A stretch of 40,599 bases of DNA from Methanolinea sp. (GCA_030019395.1 JASEES010000046.1:1-40599); one strand, 5' to 3'; counted from the stretch's first letter, positions 1 to 8,555 are shown. Translations and numbers: made by a program. Notes: a model not told the origin generated them from the sequence alone.

Positions 1-1453
1 CCAGCCAGTTGATGCTCTCACCTGATGGTTCTGATGCAGAAATATCGCGGGTTAATATGAAATATATCCTCTTTCCCTTATTTTTCTGGACTGCTTCTTC
101 CAATTCCCTGATATTGGACGCTCCAAACTGCGTTGTATTATCCATCGATGGATTGTAATAATAATTGAACGGGTAGTGCAGATAAGCAGGTAACAGGATT
201 ACAACATCTCCATCGTTCGTGTTTTTTTCAAATTCATGTGAAAAATCCCGCCAATTCTCTTTTGTATAGACCATGTGAGTGGTTATCAGGAGAGGAACAT
301 GTACTAATGCTATTCCAATAATCATAATGATGACAACCATCCTCTTTTTAAAAATATGGCAGAATATACGTGTCGAATACGCAATTCCCAAAAACAGGAA
401 AGGTATCATGATATAAAAAAACCTTAATTCAAAAGGCATCTTAAAAGAAACGAAATAACTAATTATGAGGATAGTCACAATTCCAAAAAATAAAAATATT
501 CCTTTTTTCCTCTCTTCAAAGAGACACCAGATAACCCCGATAATGAAGAATATTGACAGGATTCCAACAAGAAGGAGATCACCTCCCAATAGAGCAGGTA
601 TGGCATAAATAAGGACTATAATCCCACTGAATCCATAGGTTGGACTTTCAGCAGTTCTCTTCAAAAATAAGTCGAATGTGACAATTATCAAGGGAAGTGT
701 AACAACAATGAAAGAAACCAAAAATATTCCGAGATTCTTCACATATTCTTTCTTTTCCTCCTTATCGAAAATGATGAGAAATAGGCCAAAGAAAAGGAGG
801 AACCCCGTGATTATTGCCGTATAAAAATGCGTCCATAATGCCAGTCCGGAAAAAACTCCACAGAGAACCCAATGAGACACGAGGTTGCGTTGATATCCCG
901 TGAAAAAGAAAAGGATAGCAAGAGAAACAAATAATAAAGCAAGACTATATGCCCTTGCTTCCTGGGAATAGTAGATTAAAAAGATTGAAAATGTCGCGAG
1001 AGTGGCACATATTAAACCAGAATTCTTATCCCTGAACTCTTTCCCCAGCAGGTAAAAGACGGGTATCAGGAGTGTCCCGGCAAGCCCGGGAATTGTTCTC
1101 AATATTGCTTCGGAATTCCCAAAACGGAGCATGAGAGACTCGAGGAAATAGAAGAGGGGGGGGTTAAACTCAGTCCCTGTTTCAAGGGATCTCCAGAGTT
1201 CAGAGTAGGGTAGGGAGGCAAAGTGGTATGTCACTGCTTCGTCAAGCCAGAGGGAATTGAAACTAATATTTGAAAATCTCAATAAAAAACCGGTTAATGT
1301 AAGAAGAACCAGGATTTGTACATATCTGTCTTTCATCAGGGAGGAGGTAATGCCCTGAGTGGACCATGTGAAAGAATCCGGCGGGTTTGTATTCAAATCA
1401 CATGGATTTTCCGTCTTTTTTTCAACTCCTGAACGTCCCCTTCTACCTGCCAT
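1..1453 (-). CDS. GT39/ArnT-like membrane glycosyltransferase, C-terminus beyond window
   Basis: The frame is open from an ATG at 1453 to the left edge (about 484 codons), so the 3' end is missing. After a polar N-terminus of about 45 residues comes a chain of hydrophobic segments typical of a polytopic membrane protein. The first loop holds LWLDEA, the acidic motif of GT39/PMT/ArnT-type enzymes, which move a sugar from a polyprenyl-phosphate carrier to an acceptor outside the membrane. Later segments include QEARAYSL and WTHFYTA, also typical of this group. A TATA-like CTTTATG about 27 bases upstream suits a leaderless transcript. Base composition is much more AT-rich than downstream genes, which suggests a variable or transferred surface-glycosylation region. 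Donor and acceptor cannot be told from sequence. Confidence 0.85.
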   Translation of the reverse strand, partial: MAGRRGRSGVEKKTENPCDLNTNPPDSFTWSTQGITSSLMKDRYVQILVLLTLTGFLLRFSNISFNSLWLDEAVTYHFASLPYSELWRSLETGTEFNPPLFYFLESLMLRFGNSEAILRTIPGLAGTLLIPVFYLLGKEFRDKNSGLICATLATFSIFLIYYSQEARAYSLALLFVSLAILFFFTGYQRNLVSHWVLCGVFSGLALWTHFYTAIITGFLLFFGLFLIIFDKEEKKEYVKNLGIFLVSFIVVTLPLIIVTFDLFLKRTAESPTYGFSGIIVLIYAIPALLGGDLLLVGILSIFFIIGVIWCLFEERKKGIFLFFGIVTILIISYFVSFKMPFELRFFYIMIPFLFLGIAYSTRIFCHIFKKRMVVIIMIIGIALVHVPLLITTHMVYTKENWRDFSHEFEKNTNDGDVVILLPAYLHYPFNYYYNPSMDNTTQFGASNIRELEEAVQKNKGKRIYFILTRDISASEPSGESINWL

Positions 1454-1459
1454 GACATG

Positions 1460-1570
1460 CTATAATGAATCGGATTTCATAAAGATATCCAATTTTTTAT
1501 TCTCCCGGCTTTTTGAAGGATAATCTTTGAGAACCTCATCGACTTGGTTCAATAGGATACTTTCCTTCAT
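1460..1570 (-). CDS. Possible 36-residue protein, unrecognised
   Basis: This short frame starts with an ATG that overlaps the TGA of the upstream desulfidase/deoxyribosyltransferase gene (ATGA), just after a GGAGGTGA sequence. It ends 6 bases before the glycosyltransferase start. The product is lysine-rich and probably helical, with no motif I recognise. Coupling and the Shine-Dalgarno-like sequence argue for translation. Against it, GGAGGTGA is also the natural coding sequence for the last residues of the upstream gene (LEVK), and the 3' half contains the probable TATA element of the glycosyltransferase. It may be a real small protein, a gene remnant or chance. Confidence 0.3.
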   Translation of the reverse strand: MKESILLNQVDEVLKDYPSKSRENKKLDIFMKSDSL

Positions 1571-2436
1571 TTCACCTCCAGTTTTCCTGCTCGTAACACA
1601 GATGGCGCCTTGAGCACCTGCAGCAGCTCCTCCTCGTTCCGGACGACCCGTGACGACTGCTCGAGCATCAGGTTGACATGTTCGTGCATCCCTGCCCGCC
1701 GGAAATCCGTCCTTAACGCAACGACCGGGATCCCACGGGCATAAGCATACCCCATCTCCCATGACGTGCCGGAGTCTGCATCTGCCCCGTCGATGACGGC
1801 AACGACAATGTCACTTTCGGCTATCTCCCTGCAGCACCGGGAAAAAATAGCCTTCTGCGATTCCTCGTCGCGGTGGCTGCTGTCATCGCCTGCCTCCTGG
1901 GGGAGGAAGACCGAGAAAAAGTGTGCAGTGAGAATATCCCTGAGGTGGGCATTGTATCGCCTCTCTGCAGCAGAAAAGAGGGGGGCAGCAAGGTAGATGC
2001 GGTACCGGCAAAAGTCAGTGACATCGACTGCCGGAATGGTAGGGAATCTTGCCAGGAAGACACCCCTTCCTGCCCGTCGGGCAGGGCCCTTCCCGTCATC
2101 GCCATAGTATGTTGTATCCACCCCGCAGGCAGGAGAAGAGTTGACACCAACGATGCAGAGCGGCGGTCCCCGTGCCCTGATGCTATCTTTTACATCCCTT
2201 TCAAGCCGGTCAAGAAGATGGAAAAAATTTCCCGTGTTGAGGCGTTCGAGGAACGTCCCCGGTTCCCGGTCCCTTCCCAGAAAGAGGGTTTCCGGACAGG
2301 GGAGGAAAACGACATCCAGTCCACATTCCCTGCAGCGGCGGAGTGCCTTCTCAAAAGCCCGGAGGTCGGATTCCCGCGTTATCCCCCTGGCTCTCAGTCC
2401 CGGGTCTTGGATACAGGGGCACATCAACACGTACAT
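1567..2436 (-). CDS. TudS-like desulfidase domain fused to nucleoside 2-deoxyribosyltransferase
   Basis: 289 residues in two domains. Residues 1-140 resemble TudS/DUF523-type thiouracil desulfidases: CPC (6-8), PCPET (46-50) and NSSPACGV (99-106) supply three separated cysteines of the kind that hold a [4Fe-4S] cluster, plus the family's SPxCG motif. Residues 145-265 are a nucleoside 2-deoxyribosyltransferase: IYLAAPLFS opens the fold, D216 lies in VIDGAD, and E227 in SGTSWEMGYA is the expected nucleophile. Family knowledge gives removal of sulfur from thiolated pyrimidines for the first domain and cleavage or exchange of deoxynucleoside bases for the second. The joint role, salvage or clean-up of modified bases or nucleosides, is inference. 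It diverges from tsr3 with 30 bases between starts. MCPCIQ at residue 5 is an alternative start. Confidence 0.8.
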   Translation of the reverse strand: MYVLMCPCIQDPGLRARGITRESDLRAFEKALRRCRECGLDVVFLPCPETLFLGRDREPGTFLERLNTGNFFHLLDRLERDVKDSIRARGPPLCIVGVNSSPACGVDTTYYGDDGKGPARRAGRGVFLARFPTIPAVDVTDFCRYRIYLAAPLFSAAERRYNAHLRDILTAHFFSVFLPQEAGDDSSHRDEESQKAIFSRCCREIAESDIVVAVIDGADADSGTSWEMGYAYARGIPVVALRTDFRRAGMHEHVNLMLEQSSRVVRNEEELLQVLKAPSVLRAGKLEVK

Positions 2437-2466
2437 TGATAGAAAATGGAGAGGAATGATACATAG

Positions 2467-2958
2467 ATGATCCCCCTCCTTGCCTTCCGGGATAACAGCT
2501 GCGACCCCCGGAAGTGCACGGTCCGCAGGCTCGAGAGGGCCGGGCTCATCCGGGTCTTTTCCCAGATGTCACGGCTGCCCCGGAATACCCTTCTCCTCGA
2601 CCCGACCGCCGGCCGGGCCCTCTCTCCTGCCGACAGGAACCCCCGTTCACTCTCTGTCCTCGACTGTTCCTGGGAGGTTCTCGAAAATATCCCCCTCGGC
2701 TCATGGCGTCACCGGAGGGCCCTCCCCTTTCTCGTTGCCGCAAACCCCGTCAATTTCGGGAGGCCCTGGCGTCTCTCCTCTGTCGAAGCCCTTGCTGCTG
2801 CGCTCTTCATCATCGGGGAGAGGGATCAGGCAGGGGAAATCCTTGGCACGGTACCGTGGGGAAGGCGCTTCCTCGAATTGAACGAAGAGCCCCTTGACCT
2901 CTATTCAAAGGCACGCGACAGCCAGGAAGTCCTCGAGGTCCAGAACCTCTACTATTGA
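2467..2958 (+). CDS. tsr3: Tsr3, 16S/18S rRNA aminocarboxypropyltransferase
   Basis: 163 residues, a normal archaeal length. Tsr3 moves the 3-amino-3-carboxypropyl group of S-adenosylmethionine to a hypermodified uridine in the small-subunit rRNA P site (in eukaryotes m1acp3-psi). Diagnostic segments are DCSWE (66-70), AANPVNFGRP (91-100) and LSSVEALAAAL (103-113), all conserved in the SPOUT-like Tsr3 family. The ATG at 2467 is the only good start; its promoter must overlap the start of the divergent gene. Other small-subunit maturation genes (RIO1 and the KH protein) lie 7 kb downstream. Confidence 0.93.
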   Translation: MIPLLAFRDNSCDPRKCTVRRLERAGLIRVFSQMSRLPRNTLLLDPTAGRALSPADRNPRSLSVLDCSWEVLENIPLGSWRHRRALPFLVAANPVNFGRPWRLSSVEALAAALFIIGERDQAGEILGTVPWGRRFLELNEEPLDLYSKARDSQEVLEVQNLYY

Positions 2959-3055
2959 TCTTCTCCCGGAAAATGCAGTTCCCGGTACATCTTCCCCCGC
3001 TGCCTCCGGCCCTTCTCTCCCGATACCCGAAAGCCTTGTTCCCGAACGGTATTTT

Positions 3056-5182
3056 CTACTGCATCGAGCCCCTGACCGGGAGAAATTCCCGTGCCTTTTT
3101 CCATTCTGAAATGTCCCTGAACGACTCGATTGCCCCGATGATGTTTCCTTCCCCGTCAAAGAGAGGTGTCGCCTTGGCCCAGAGGAGCCTCTCTTTCCTG
3201 TCGTTGTGCGCAGGAATGGTCGCTTCGGCATAGATGCTGTCACCGAACTTCCTGACCGACGGCCAGGTTTTTGCAAGCTCGTGTGCAGGGAGGTCCAGGA
3301 TATCAACGAGGACAGGCATTGTTCCCTGCAGGAATTCCAGGGCATCTCCATACCTGTCAGAACCGATGACCTCGTTACTCCTGACTCCTGTCAGTACCTC
3401 CATGGCCCTGTTCCATGCAATCACCTTCCCCTCCCTGCCGATGATGAATGTCGGGTCAGGCATGAACTCAACGGCTTCCTGGAGTTTCTCGTACGTCGTC
3501 TTGAGCGCCTTTTCTATAACCTTCTGGGCCGATGTTTCCATCATGACACCGATGATGCAGAGGGGCTGCCCCCTGTCATCTCTGACGAGAGTCATCGAGA
3601 CCTGGAAAAACCGGGGAGATCCCTCTCCTTTCTGAATCCGGACTTCTCCGTTCCATACCCCGGTCCGTATGATTTCTTTCCTGATTTCGTCAATGGACGG
3701 GAAGAAGTCCCGGGTAACCGTCCAGAAGTCTTCCATGTGGTTCTCCTGCATGTCGCGGAGGTTCCGTGCCCCGAACAGGGAAAGGAAGACCCGGTTTGCA
3801 TAGATCAGGTTTTCACCCGTATCAAAAATCATAATGGCATTCGTTGCAGACTCGACTGCAACATTTTTGATGCGGATTTCCCTTTCCGCTTCGATCTTGT
3901 CGGTTATATCAATAAAGGAGGCCATGGTTGCGATAGGGTTTCCGGAAGCGTCCTTAACGAGGTTTGACGTGTGGTGGGTATAGACAGGGCTTCCGTCTTT
4001 CCGGTGGATCACGACCTCGCCGTTCCACTCTCCCTTCTCGTAGAGTTCCCTCATTGCTTCCCTTATCCCGACTTCGGGCGTACATGACGAGGCAAGGGAT
4101 TCGATGGGCTGCCCGATGATGTCCTCAGGACGGGAAATTCCAAACATCCTGAGAAATGCCGCGTTTGCATACGTTATGCGACCGTCAAGGGTGGCAATGC
4201 CAATGCCATTGATGGAGGACGATACGGCCATATCCAGAATCCGGAGTCTCTCCTCGGCAATTCTCTTCTCGGTGATATCCCTTCCGACGCCCTGGTACTC
4301 AACAATCCTCCCGGAAGAATCTGTGATCGCCCGGTTCGTCCACTGGTGCCACCTGGTTTCCCCCGACGGGTCAATAACCCTGTGTTCATGGGTCATCACC
4401 TCGTGACCGGGCGCAAGGGAGAGGATGTTTTGCCTGACCCTGTCCCTGTCGTCGGGATGGACAAACGAAAGCATGTTTTTCCCAAGAATCTCCCCGGCGG
4501 GTTTCCCGAAAAACTTGCTCACAGCACCATTGACAAAGGTGAAGGAAAAACCCGGATCGAACCTGCAGATGAACTCCGTCTGGTCCTCGACGATTGCCCG
4601 GTACCTCTCCTCGCTCATCTTCAGTTTCTTCTCGAAGTCGCGGGAAAGGGTTACGTCCTCGAAAATGAGGGTATATCCCCTGCTCCCGTCGTCAAAGACG
4701 GTGGGGACGACCTTGTATGCAAGGATGTAGTCTTTCCCGGAAAGGCACAGGTTCACTTCATTTTTGCTTTCCGCACGGAAGACGTCCTCTCCGGGGATTG
4801 TCCCTGGGAAGATCGCCCTGATTCCCGGGATCGGAGAAGTCCTTATGTCACTTCCCATCAGGTCGTCCTTATTGAGCGAGAAAAAAGTGAGGAAGTTATC
4901 GTTGACATCAATAATCCGGAATTCCGAATCGAGTATGAGGATGAGTTCCGTTGCAAACTTGAGGATCGAGGAGATGGGTACCCGCTGGGCAAGGGAATAG
5001 ACCTTGGCATTGCCATAGAGCCGGACCTCGACCTCGCCCGTGATGAGGAGGATCTCCAGGTACTTTGCGACAGAATTCCGGTTTAACTTCAGGGTATGGG
5101 AAATATCCGAAATAGTGAGGCCTTTGGGCCTGCTTTTCAGCAATTTTTTTATCCTTATGATTTTTTCCTGGTCCAGAATCAT
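3056..5182 (-). CDS. HTH and five-PAS-domain sensor/regulator without kinase domain
   Basis: 708 residues from the ATG at 5182. Residues 1-65 form a helix-turn-helix (LTISDISHTLKLNRNSVAKY) typical of Methanomicrobiales PAS regulators. Five PAS modules follow at roughly 70-185, 190-315, 315-435, 440-565 and 570-700, each ending in a recognisable PAC stretch such as YQGVGRDITE or MASFIDITD. No histidine kinase, GGDEF or transmembrane part is visible, so it is probably a cytoplasmic ligand- or redox-sensing DNA-binding protein. Ligands are unknown. I chose 5182 over an upstream in-frame GTG at 5275 because the conserved HTH starts here and ATATCTTTATG (5211-5221 on this strand) is a plausible TATA element. 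It diverges from the receiver gene at 5370. Confidence 0.85.
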   Translation of the reverse strand: MILDQEKIIRIKKLLKSRPKGLTISDISHTLKLNRNSVAKYLEILLITGEVEVRLYGNAKVYSLAQRVPISSILKFATELILILDSEFRIIDVNDNFLTFFSLNKDDLMGSDIRTSPIPGIRAIFPGTIPGEDVFRAESKNEVNLCLSGKDYILAYKVVPTVFDDGSRGYTLIFEDVTLSRDFEKKLKMSEERYRAIVEDQTEFICRFDPGFSFTFVNGAVSKFFGKPAGEILGKNMLSFVHPDDRDRVRQNILSLAPGHEVMTHEHRVIDPSGETRWHQWTNRAITDSSGRIVEYQGVGRDITEKRIAEERLRILDMAVSSSINGIGIATLDGRITYANAAFLRMFGISRPEDIIGQPIESLASSCTPEVGIREAMRELYEKGEWNGEVVIHRKDGSPVYTHHTSNLVKDASGNPIATMASFIDITDKIEAEREIRIKNVAVESATNAIMIFDTGENLIYANRVFLSLFGARNLRDMQENHMEDFWTVTRDFFPSIDEIRKEIIRTGVWNGEVRIQKGEGSPRFFQVSMTLVRDDRGQPLCIIGVMMETSAQKVIEKALKTTYEKLQEAVEFMPDPTFIIGREGKVIAWNRAMEVLTGVRSNEVIGSDRYGDALEFLQGTMPVLVDILDLPAHELAKTWPSVRKFGDSIYAEATIPAHNDRKERLLWAKATPLFDGEGNIIGAIESFRDISEWKKAREFLPVRGSMQ

Positions 5183-5369
5183 GACTGATGGTTGATCTCG
5201 TCCACCCTGCCATAAAGATATGCCATTCAGATGGCTCCCCCTCACGAAGGGGTGTCCCGACCGGTAGTACAACACCTTTCAAAGACGGTCCTTTCCATGC
5301 GACCGGGCCCTTCGGGCAGGGGCCTTGTGACACAAAAAATATTTCGTTACCTGTGGTTCATGCTTATCA

Positions 5370-5831
5370 ATGGAGCCCCCTGGGAAGAGTGCCGAGATTC
5401 TCCTTGTCGAGGACAATCCCAATGATGTCGAGCTCATCCTCCATGTTTTCCAGTGGTGTAACCTTTCTGAAAGGGTCCATGTTGCGTGGAACGGTGAAGA
5501 GGCCCTCGATTATGTGTTTGGAACTGGTCCCTACAGGGAGAGAGACATCAATACCCAGCCAAACGTCATCCTCCTTGACCTCAAACTCCCCAAGGTCGAC
5601 GGTATCGAGGTCCTCAAACGCCTGAAAGGTGACCCGAAAACCCGGACCATTCCCGTTGTGGTGCTGACATCCTCCCGGGAAGAGCGGGATATCGTGGAGA
5701 CCTATGGCCTCGGGGTGAACAGCTACATCGTAAAGCCGGTGAAATTTGATGATTTTGCAAATGTCATCCGGGAACTTGGACTCTACTGGAGGATGATCAA
5801 CCAGCCGCCAGTCAGGGGAGACAGGGAGTAG
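5370..5831 (+). CDS. Stand-alone response regulator receiver protein (Rcp1-like)
   Basis: 153 residues forming one receiver domain and no output domain. The acidic pair is in LVEDNPND (12-19), the phospho-accepting aspartate in LLDLKLPKVDG (near residue 70), the conserved Ser/Thr in VLTSSREE, and the switch lysine in IVKPVKFDDF. The pattern VEDNPNDVEL with a long loop before the phospho-site is typical of Rcp1/CheY-like receivers, which relay signals from PAS- or phytochrome-type kinases. No kinase gene is adjacent. The divergent HTH-PAS gene is the obvious functional neighbour, but it has no kinase domain. Confidence 0.92.
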   Translation: MEPPGKSAEILLVEDNPNDVELILHVFQWCNLSERVHVAWNGEEALDYVFGTGPYRERDINTQPNVILLDLKLPKVDGIEVLKRLKGDPKTRTIPVVVLTSSREERDIVETYGLGVNSYIVKPVKFDDFANVIRELGLYWRMINQPPVRGDRE

Positions 5832-5834
5832 GTA

Positions 5835-6110
5835 TTACTCTTTCCCTTCTTCGTCCATGTACTGCTGTATCTTTTTTTCTTCCCATTCCCTTGTCAGTAT
5901 TTTTCCCCTTCCAAAGATGTGTGCGGCATGGAAAAGAAGTGCGATTCCCCATGCCAGTGTTATCCAGTAAAACCACCAGTAACCGGGCGAGGTGACGTAG
6001 TTTATGATTACCAGGAGCAGGTTGATGAGCAGGAAACCTGACAGGTGGGAATAGAATCCCTTGAGTTCTCCAACCCGCTGCATTGCCCGCTCCCTTCTCT
6101 CATCGGTCAT
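5835..6110 (-). CDS. 2TM-domain membrane protein
   Basis: 91 residues from the ATG at 6110. A basic, polar N-terminus (MTDERRERAMQRVGELKGF) is followed by two hydrophobic helices, FLLINLLLVIINYV and WWFYWITLAWGIALLFHAAHIF, joined by a short SPGY turn, and an acidic, lysine-rich tail. This is the layout of the small 2TM family (PF13239), often found next to or fused to sensor kinases and regulators. It converges on the receiver gene with 3 bases between stops. A TTG at 6143 could add 11 residues, but the polar stretch conserved in the family begins at the ATG. Function unknown. Confidence 0.75.
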   Translation of the reverse strand: MTDERRERAMQRVGELKGFYSHLSGFLLINLLLVIINYVTSPGYWWFYWITLAWGIALLFHAAHIFGRGKILTREWEEKKIQQYMDEEGKE

Positions 6111-6481
6111 CCTTTTTTCCGTCCTTCCTGTACTTTTTATCAATGCCTCGTCTTCAATTTTATCCCATGACCCCCGGATCAGTCATTGCTCTTCCGAAGA
6201 CAAAAATGGAAATATTCCCTGCCTCCTGCCAGCCGTTGGAGTTGTGCAAGTCATCAATAGTCTTACCCTACTCCTGCTGCCTCATGGAGATGAGTGTCTG
6301 GTATGTCCCGTGGAAAAACCCCGATATGCCCTTCCCGTGAGTTTTCTGTGCAGCCAGTGCCTGCACTCCTCCTTTCTCTGCGACCACGGGAAAGGCAGTG
6401 ACGTATGTTTTTTTCCTTCGCCCTTCTTCCCGCCCTCGCTACCCCGGCGGCTCTCCCTCTTCAAAACGGAGAGGAGAACGT
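6111..6481. other. Gap without a recognised gene (371 bp)
   Basis: No confident gene lies between the 2TM gene and the glycosylase gene. The minus strand has two protein-like pieces: an ATG at 6485 overlapping the glycosylase stop (ATGA) and running to 6282, and a second frame open from 6438 to a TAG at 6268 without its own ATG, which begins to look coding just after a run of seven A at 6408-6414. They could be one small gene with a frameshift or slippage site, or a remnant. Plus-strand frames look like noise. Confidence 0.3.
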
Positions 6482-7423
6482 TCATGACGTATGATCCCTT
6501 CGGCTTTGCGATGCACTCTTCATTTCGTGCTGGTCTGCGACGAGGAGGTAGTATGCTGCAAGTCCCTTCCATTCCCCCCACTGCCGGGAGATCTCCCTTG
6601 CCCGTGCCGGGCTGACTTCCTCCCCCGGACAGTAAAGATGGCCAATCGCACGCCTTATCCCCAGATCATCTGCAGGGAACGAGTCCAGACGATGGAGCCC
6701 CCGGAGCAGGACGAACTCCGCTGTCCACCGTCCGATCCCCTTCAGCCGGCACAGATCCCGGATCAGGGTGTCTGAATCGCCTGTGCCTCTGAGCGATTCG
6801 AGATCAAGTGCCCCGTCCCTCACCATGCACGCAAGAGATGTAATATATCCGCCCTTCCGGGCAGAAAGCCCGCAACTCCGGATTTCAGCCGGATCGGCAT
6901 CGGCGAGATCTTCAGGGCGGGGATACGCGTAGTACGTCCTTTTGCCAGCCCTCACTTCCTCTCCGAACCGCTTCACCAGTCGGGCCTCGATCTTGCGTGC
7001 AACCGGTGTCGCAATCTGCTGCTCGATGATCGAGGTCACGAATGCCTCAAAGAGTGTCTCTGACGAGGGCATTTTTAAGCCGAATAGTGCCGAGTTGACA
7101 CGGGCAAGAACGGGGTCTGCCTCCGTTGCCCGGTAATAGCTGTTCAAGTCATCGTCAAGGCCCAGCAGGTGGGAGATGCATCTCCCCACGTCTTCTGCGC
7201 AATACTCATACTCTTCTTTCCCGGGAAAGACATCGACGGCAAGGACCGAATCGCTGTCCTCCCCTACATCCCGGATACGGATGACAACCGGTGCGCCCCT
7301 GACCCGGATGGCCTGCGAGAAGATACCTCTGTGAAAAGTCCTGAATGCCGGGTCTCCCCCGGAAAAGACCCTGCAACTGAGGGAGAAGTCATACGGGGCA
7401 ATCGGGCGGATGAGGAGGGCCAT
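6482..7423 (-). CDS. AlkA-type DNA-3-methyladenine glycosylase (HhH-GPD family)
   Basis: 313 residues. The N-terminal 110 residues match the accessory domain of AlkA/OGG1-like enzymes, and FEAFVTSIIEQQIATPVARKI (126-146) starts the helical glycosylase core. The helix-hairpin-helix is LKGIGRWTAEFVLLRG (228-242), followed by FPADDLGIRRA (249-259) with the catalytic aspartate (D253 by analogy with AlkA). There is no C-terminal iron-sulfur cysteine cluster. The enzyme should remove alkylated purines as the first step of base excision repair. The exact substrate range cannot be read from sequence. Confidence 0.9.
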   Translation of the reverse strand: MALLIRPIAPYDFSLSCRVFSGGDPAFRTFHRGIFSQAIRVRGAPVVIRIRDVGEDSDSVLAVDVFPGKEEYEYCAEDVGRCISHLLGLDDDLNSYYRATEADPVLARVNSALFGLKMPSSETLFEAFVTSIIEQQIATPVARKIEARLVKRFGEEVRAGKRTYYAYPRPEDLADADPAEIRSCGLSARKGGYITSLACMVRDGALDLESLRGTGDSDTLIRDLCRLKGIGRWTAEFVLLRGLHRLDSFPADDLGIRRAIGHLYCPGEEVSPARAREISRQWGEWKGLAAYYLLVADQHEMKSASQSRRDHTS

Positions 7424-7532
7424 TCCGGGTAATCCAATGGATGGGACAGGAGAAAAGAATGGTGGTATTTTCCTTCACCTTTTCCTCACATTTGGCAACC
7501 TTTAATGCCCCTCATTCCCACTCCCTCACCAT

Positions 7533-8555
7533 ATGATCAAAGTTGCCATCAACGGGTACGGGACGATTGGAAAGCGCGTTGCCGATGCAGTGGCTGCCCA
7601 GCCCGACATGAAAGTGGTGGGGGTATCCAAGACGAGACCAAGCCACGAGGCGTTCGTGGCAAAGTCCAGGGGTTACCCGCTCTATATCGCCGATCTCTCC
7701 AGGAAGGATACCTTCGAGAAGGCCGGTCTGCCTGTCGCAGGGAGCGTCGAGGACATGCTGAAAGCTGCAGATATCGTGGTGGATGCAACGCCGGGCGGTA
7801 TCGGGGAGAAAAACAAGCCACTCTACGAGAGAGCCGGTGTGAAGGCCATCTGGCAGGGTGGAGAGGAGCACGAGGTTGCCGGATTCTCCTTCAATTCCGA
7901 CTGCAATTATACCGAGGCCATCGGGAGACAGTTTGCACGGGTTGTCTCCTGCAACACCACGGGACTGTGCCGCATCATCAACGCAATGGACAAAAATTTT
8001 GGCGTTGAAAAGGTCCGGGCGGTGATGGTCCGGCGGGGCGGGGACCCTGCCGATATCAAGCGGGGGCCGATCGATGCCATCGTGTTAAACCCCGTCCACA
8101 TCCCGAGTCACCACGGGCCGGACGTCCGGAGTGTCCTGCCCCACATCAACATCGTGACGCTCGCGATGATCGTCCCGGTGACGATGATGCACATGCATGT
8201 TGTCCAGATGGACCTGAAAAAGGCGGCCACGCGTGAGGAAGTCATCAGGATCATCGAGAAGAATCCCCGCATGGGGCTTGTCCGGAAGGCCACCGGGATC
8301 ACGAGTACGGCCGAGCTGAAGGAATATGCAATGGACATGGGAAGGCCCCGCTCGGACCTCTGGGAAAACGGTATCTTCGAGGACTCGATCTCCTGCACGG
8401 GCAAAGAACTCTACCTTTTCCAGGCGATTCACCAGGAGGCAGACGTTGTCGTCGAGAACATCGACTGCATCCGGGCAATGACAGGAATCGAGAAGGACCC
8501 TGCAAAATCCATCGCCATGACAAACCAGGCATTGAAATTTGTTGCAATCAGGTAA
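7533..8555 (+). CDS. gap: Type II glyceraldehyde-3-phosphate dehydrogenase
   Basis: 340 residues, the usual length of the archaeal phosphorylating enzyme. The Rossmann motif INGYGTIGKRV (7-17) binds NAD(P), and SCNTTGLCR (139-147) holds the catalytic C140. It interconverts glyceraldehyde-3-phosphate and 1,3-bisphosphoglycerate, in methanogens mainly for gluconeogenesis. The ATG at 7533 follows CCATAT, and the N-terminus MIKVAINGYG is the conserved family start. A T-run at 8562-8567 just after the stop is a plausible terminator. The gene appears monocistronic. Confidence 0.97.
   Translation: MIKVAINGYGTIGKRVADAVAAQPDMKVVGVSKTRPSHEAFVAKSRGYPLYIADLSRKDTFEKAGLPVAGSVEDMLKAADIVVDATPGGIGEKNKPLYERAGVKAIWQGGEEHEVAGFSFNSDCNYTEAIGRQFARVVSCNTTGLCRIINAMDKNFGVEKVRAVMVRRGGDPADIKRGPIDAIVLNPVHIPSHHGPDVRSVLPHINIVTLAMIVPVTMMHMHVVQMDLKKAATREEVIRIIEKNPRMGLVRKATGITSTAELKEYAMDMGRPRSDLWENGIFEDSISCTGKELYLFQAIHQEADVVVENIDCIRAMTGIEKDPAKSIAMTNQALKFVAIR

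Noticed and set aside
5183-5275. N-terminal extension of the PAS regulator to a GTG at 5275
   Set aside because: The added 31 residues are unlike the family and the segment contains the likely promoter.
6083-6340. Plus-strand 85-codon frame over the 2TM gene and the gap
   Set aside because: Overlaps the 2TM gene antisense and its product looks like translation noise; no motif.
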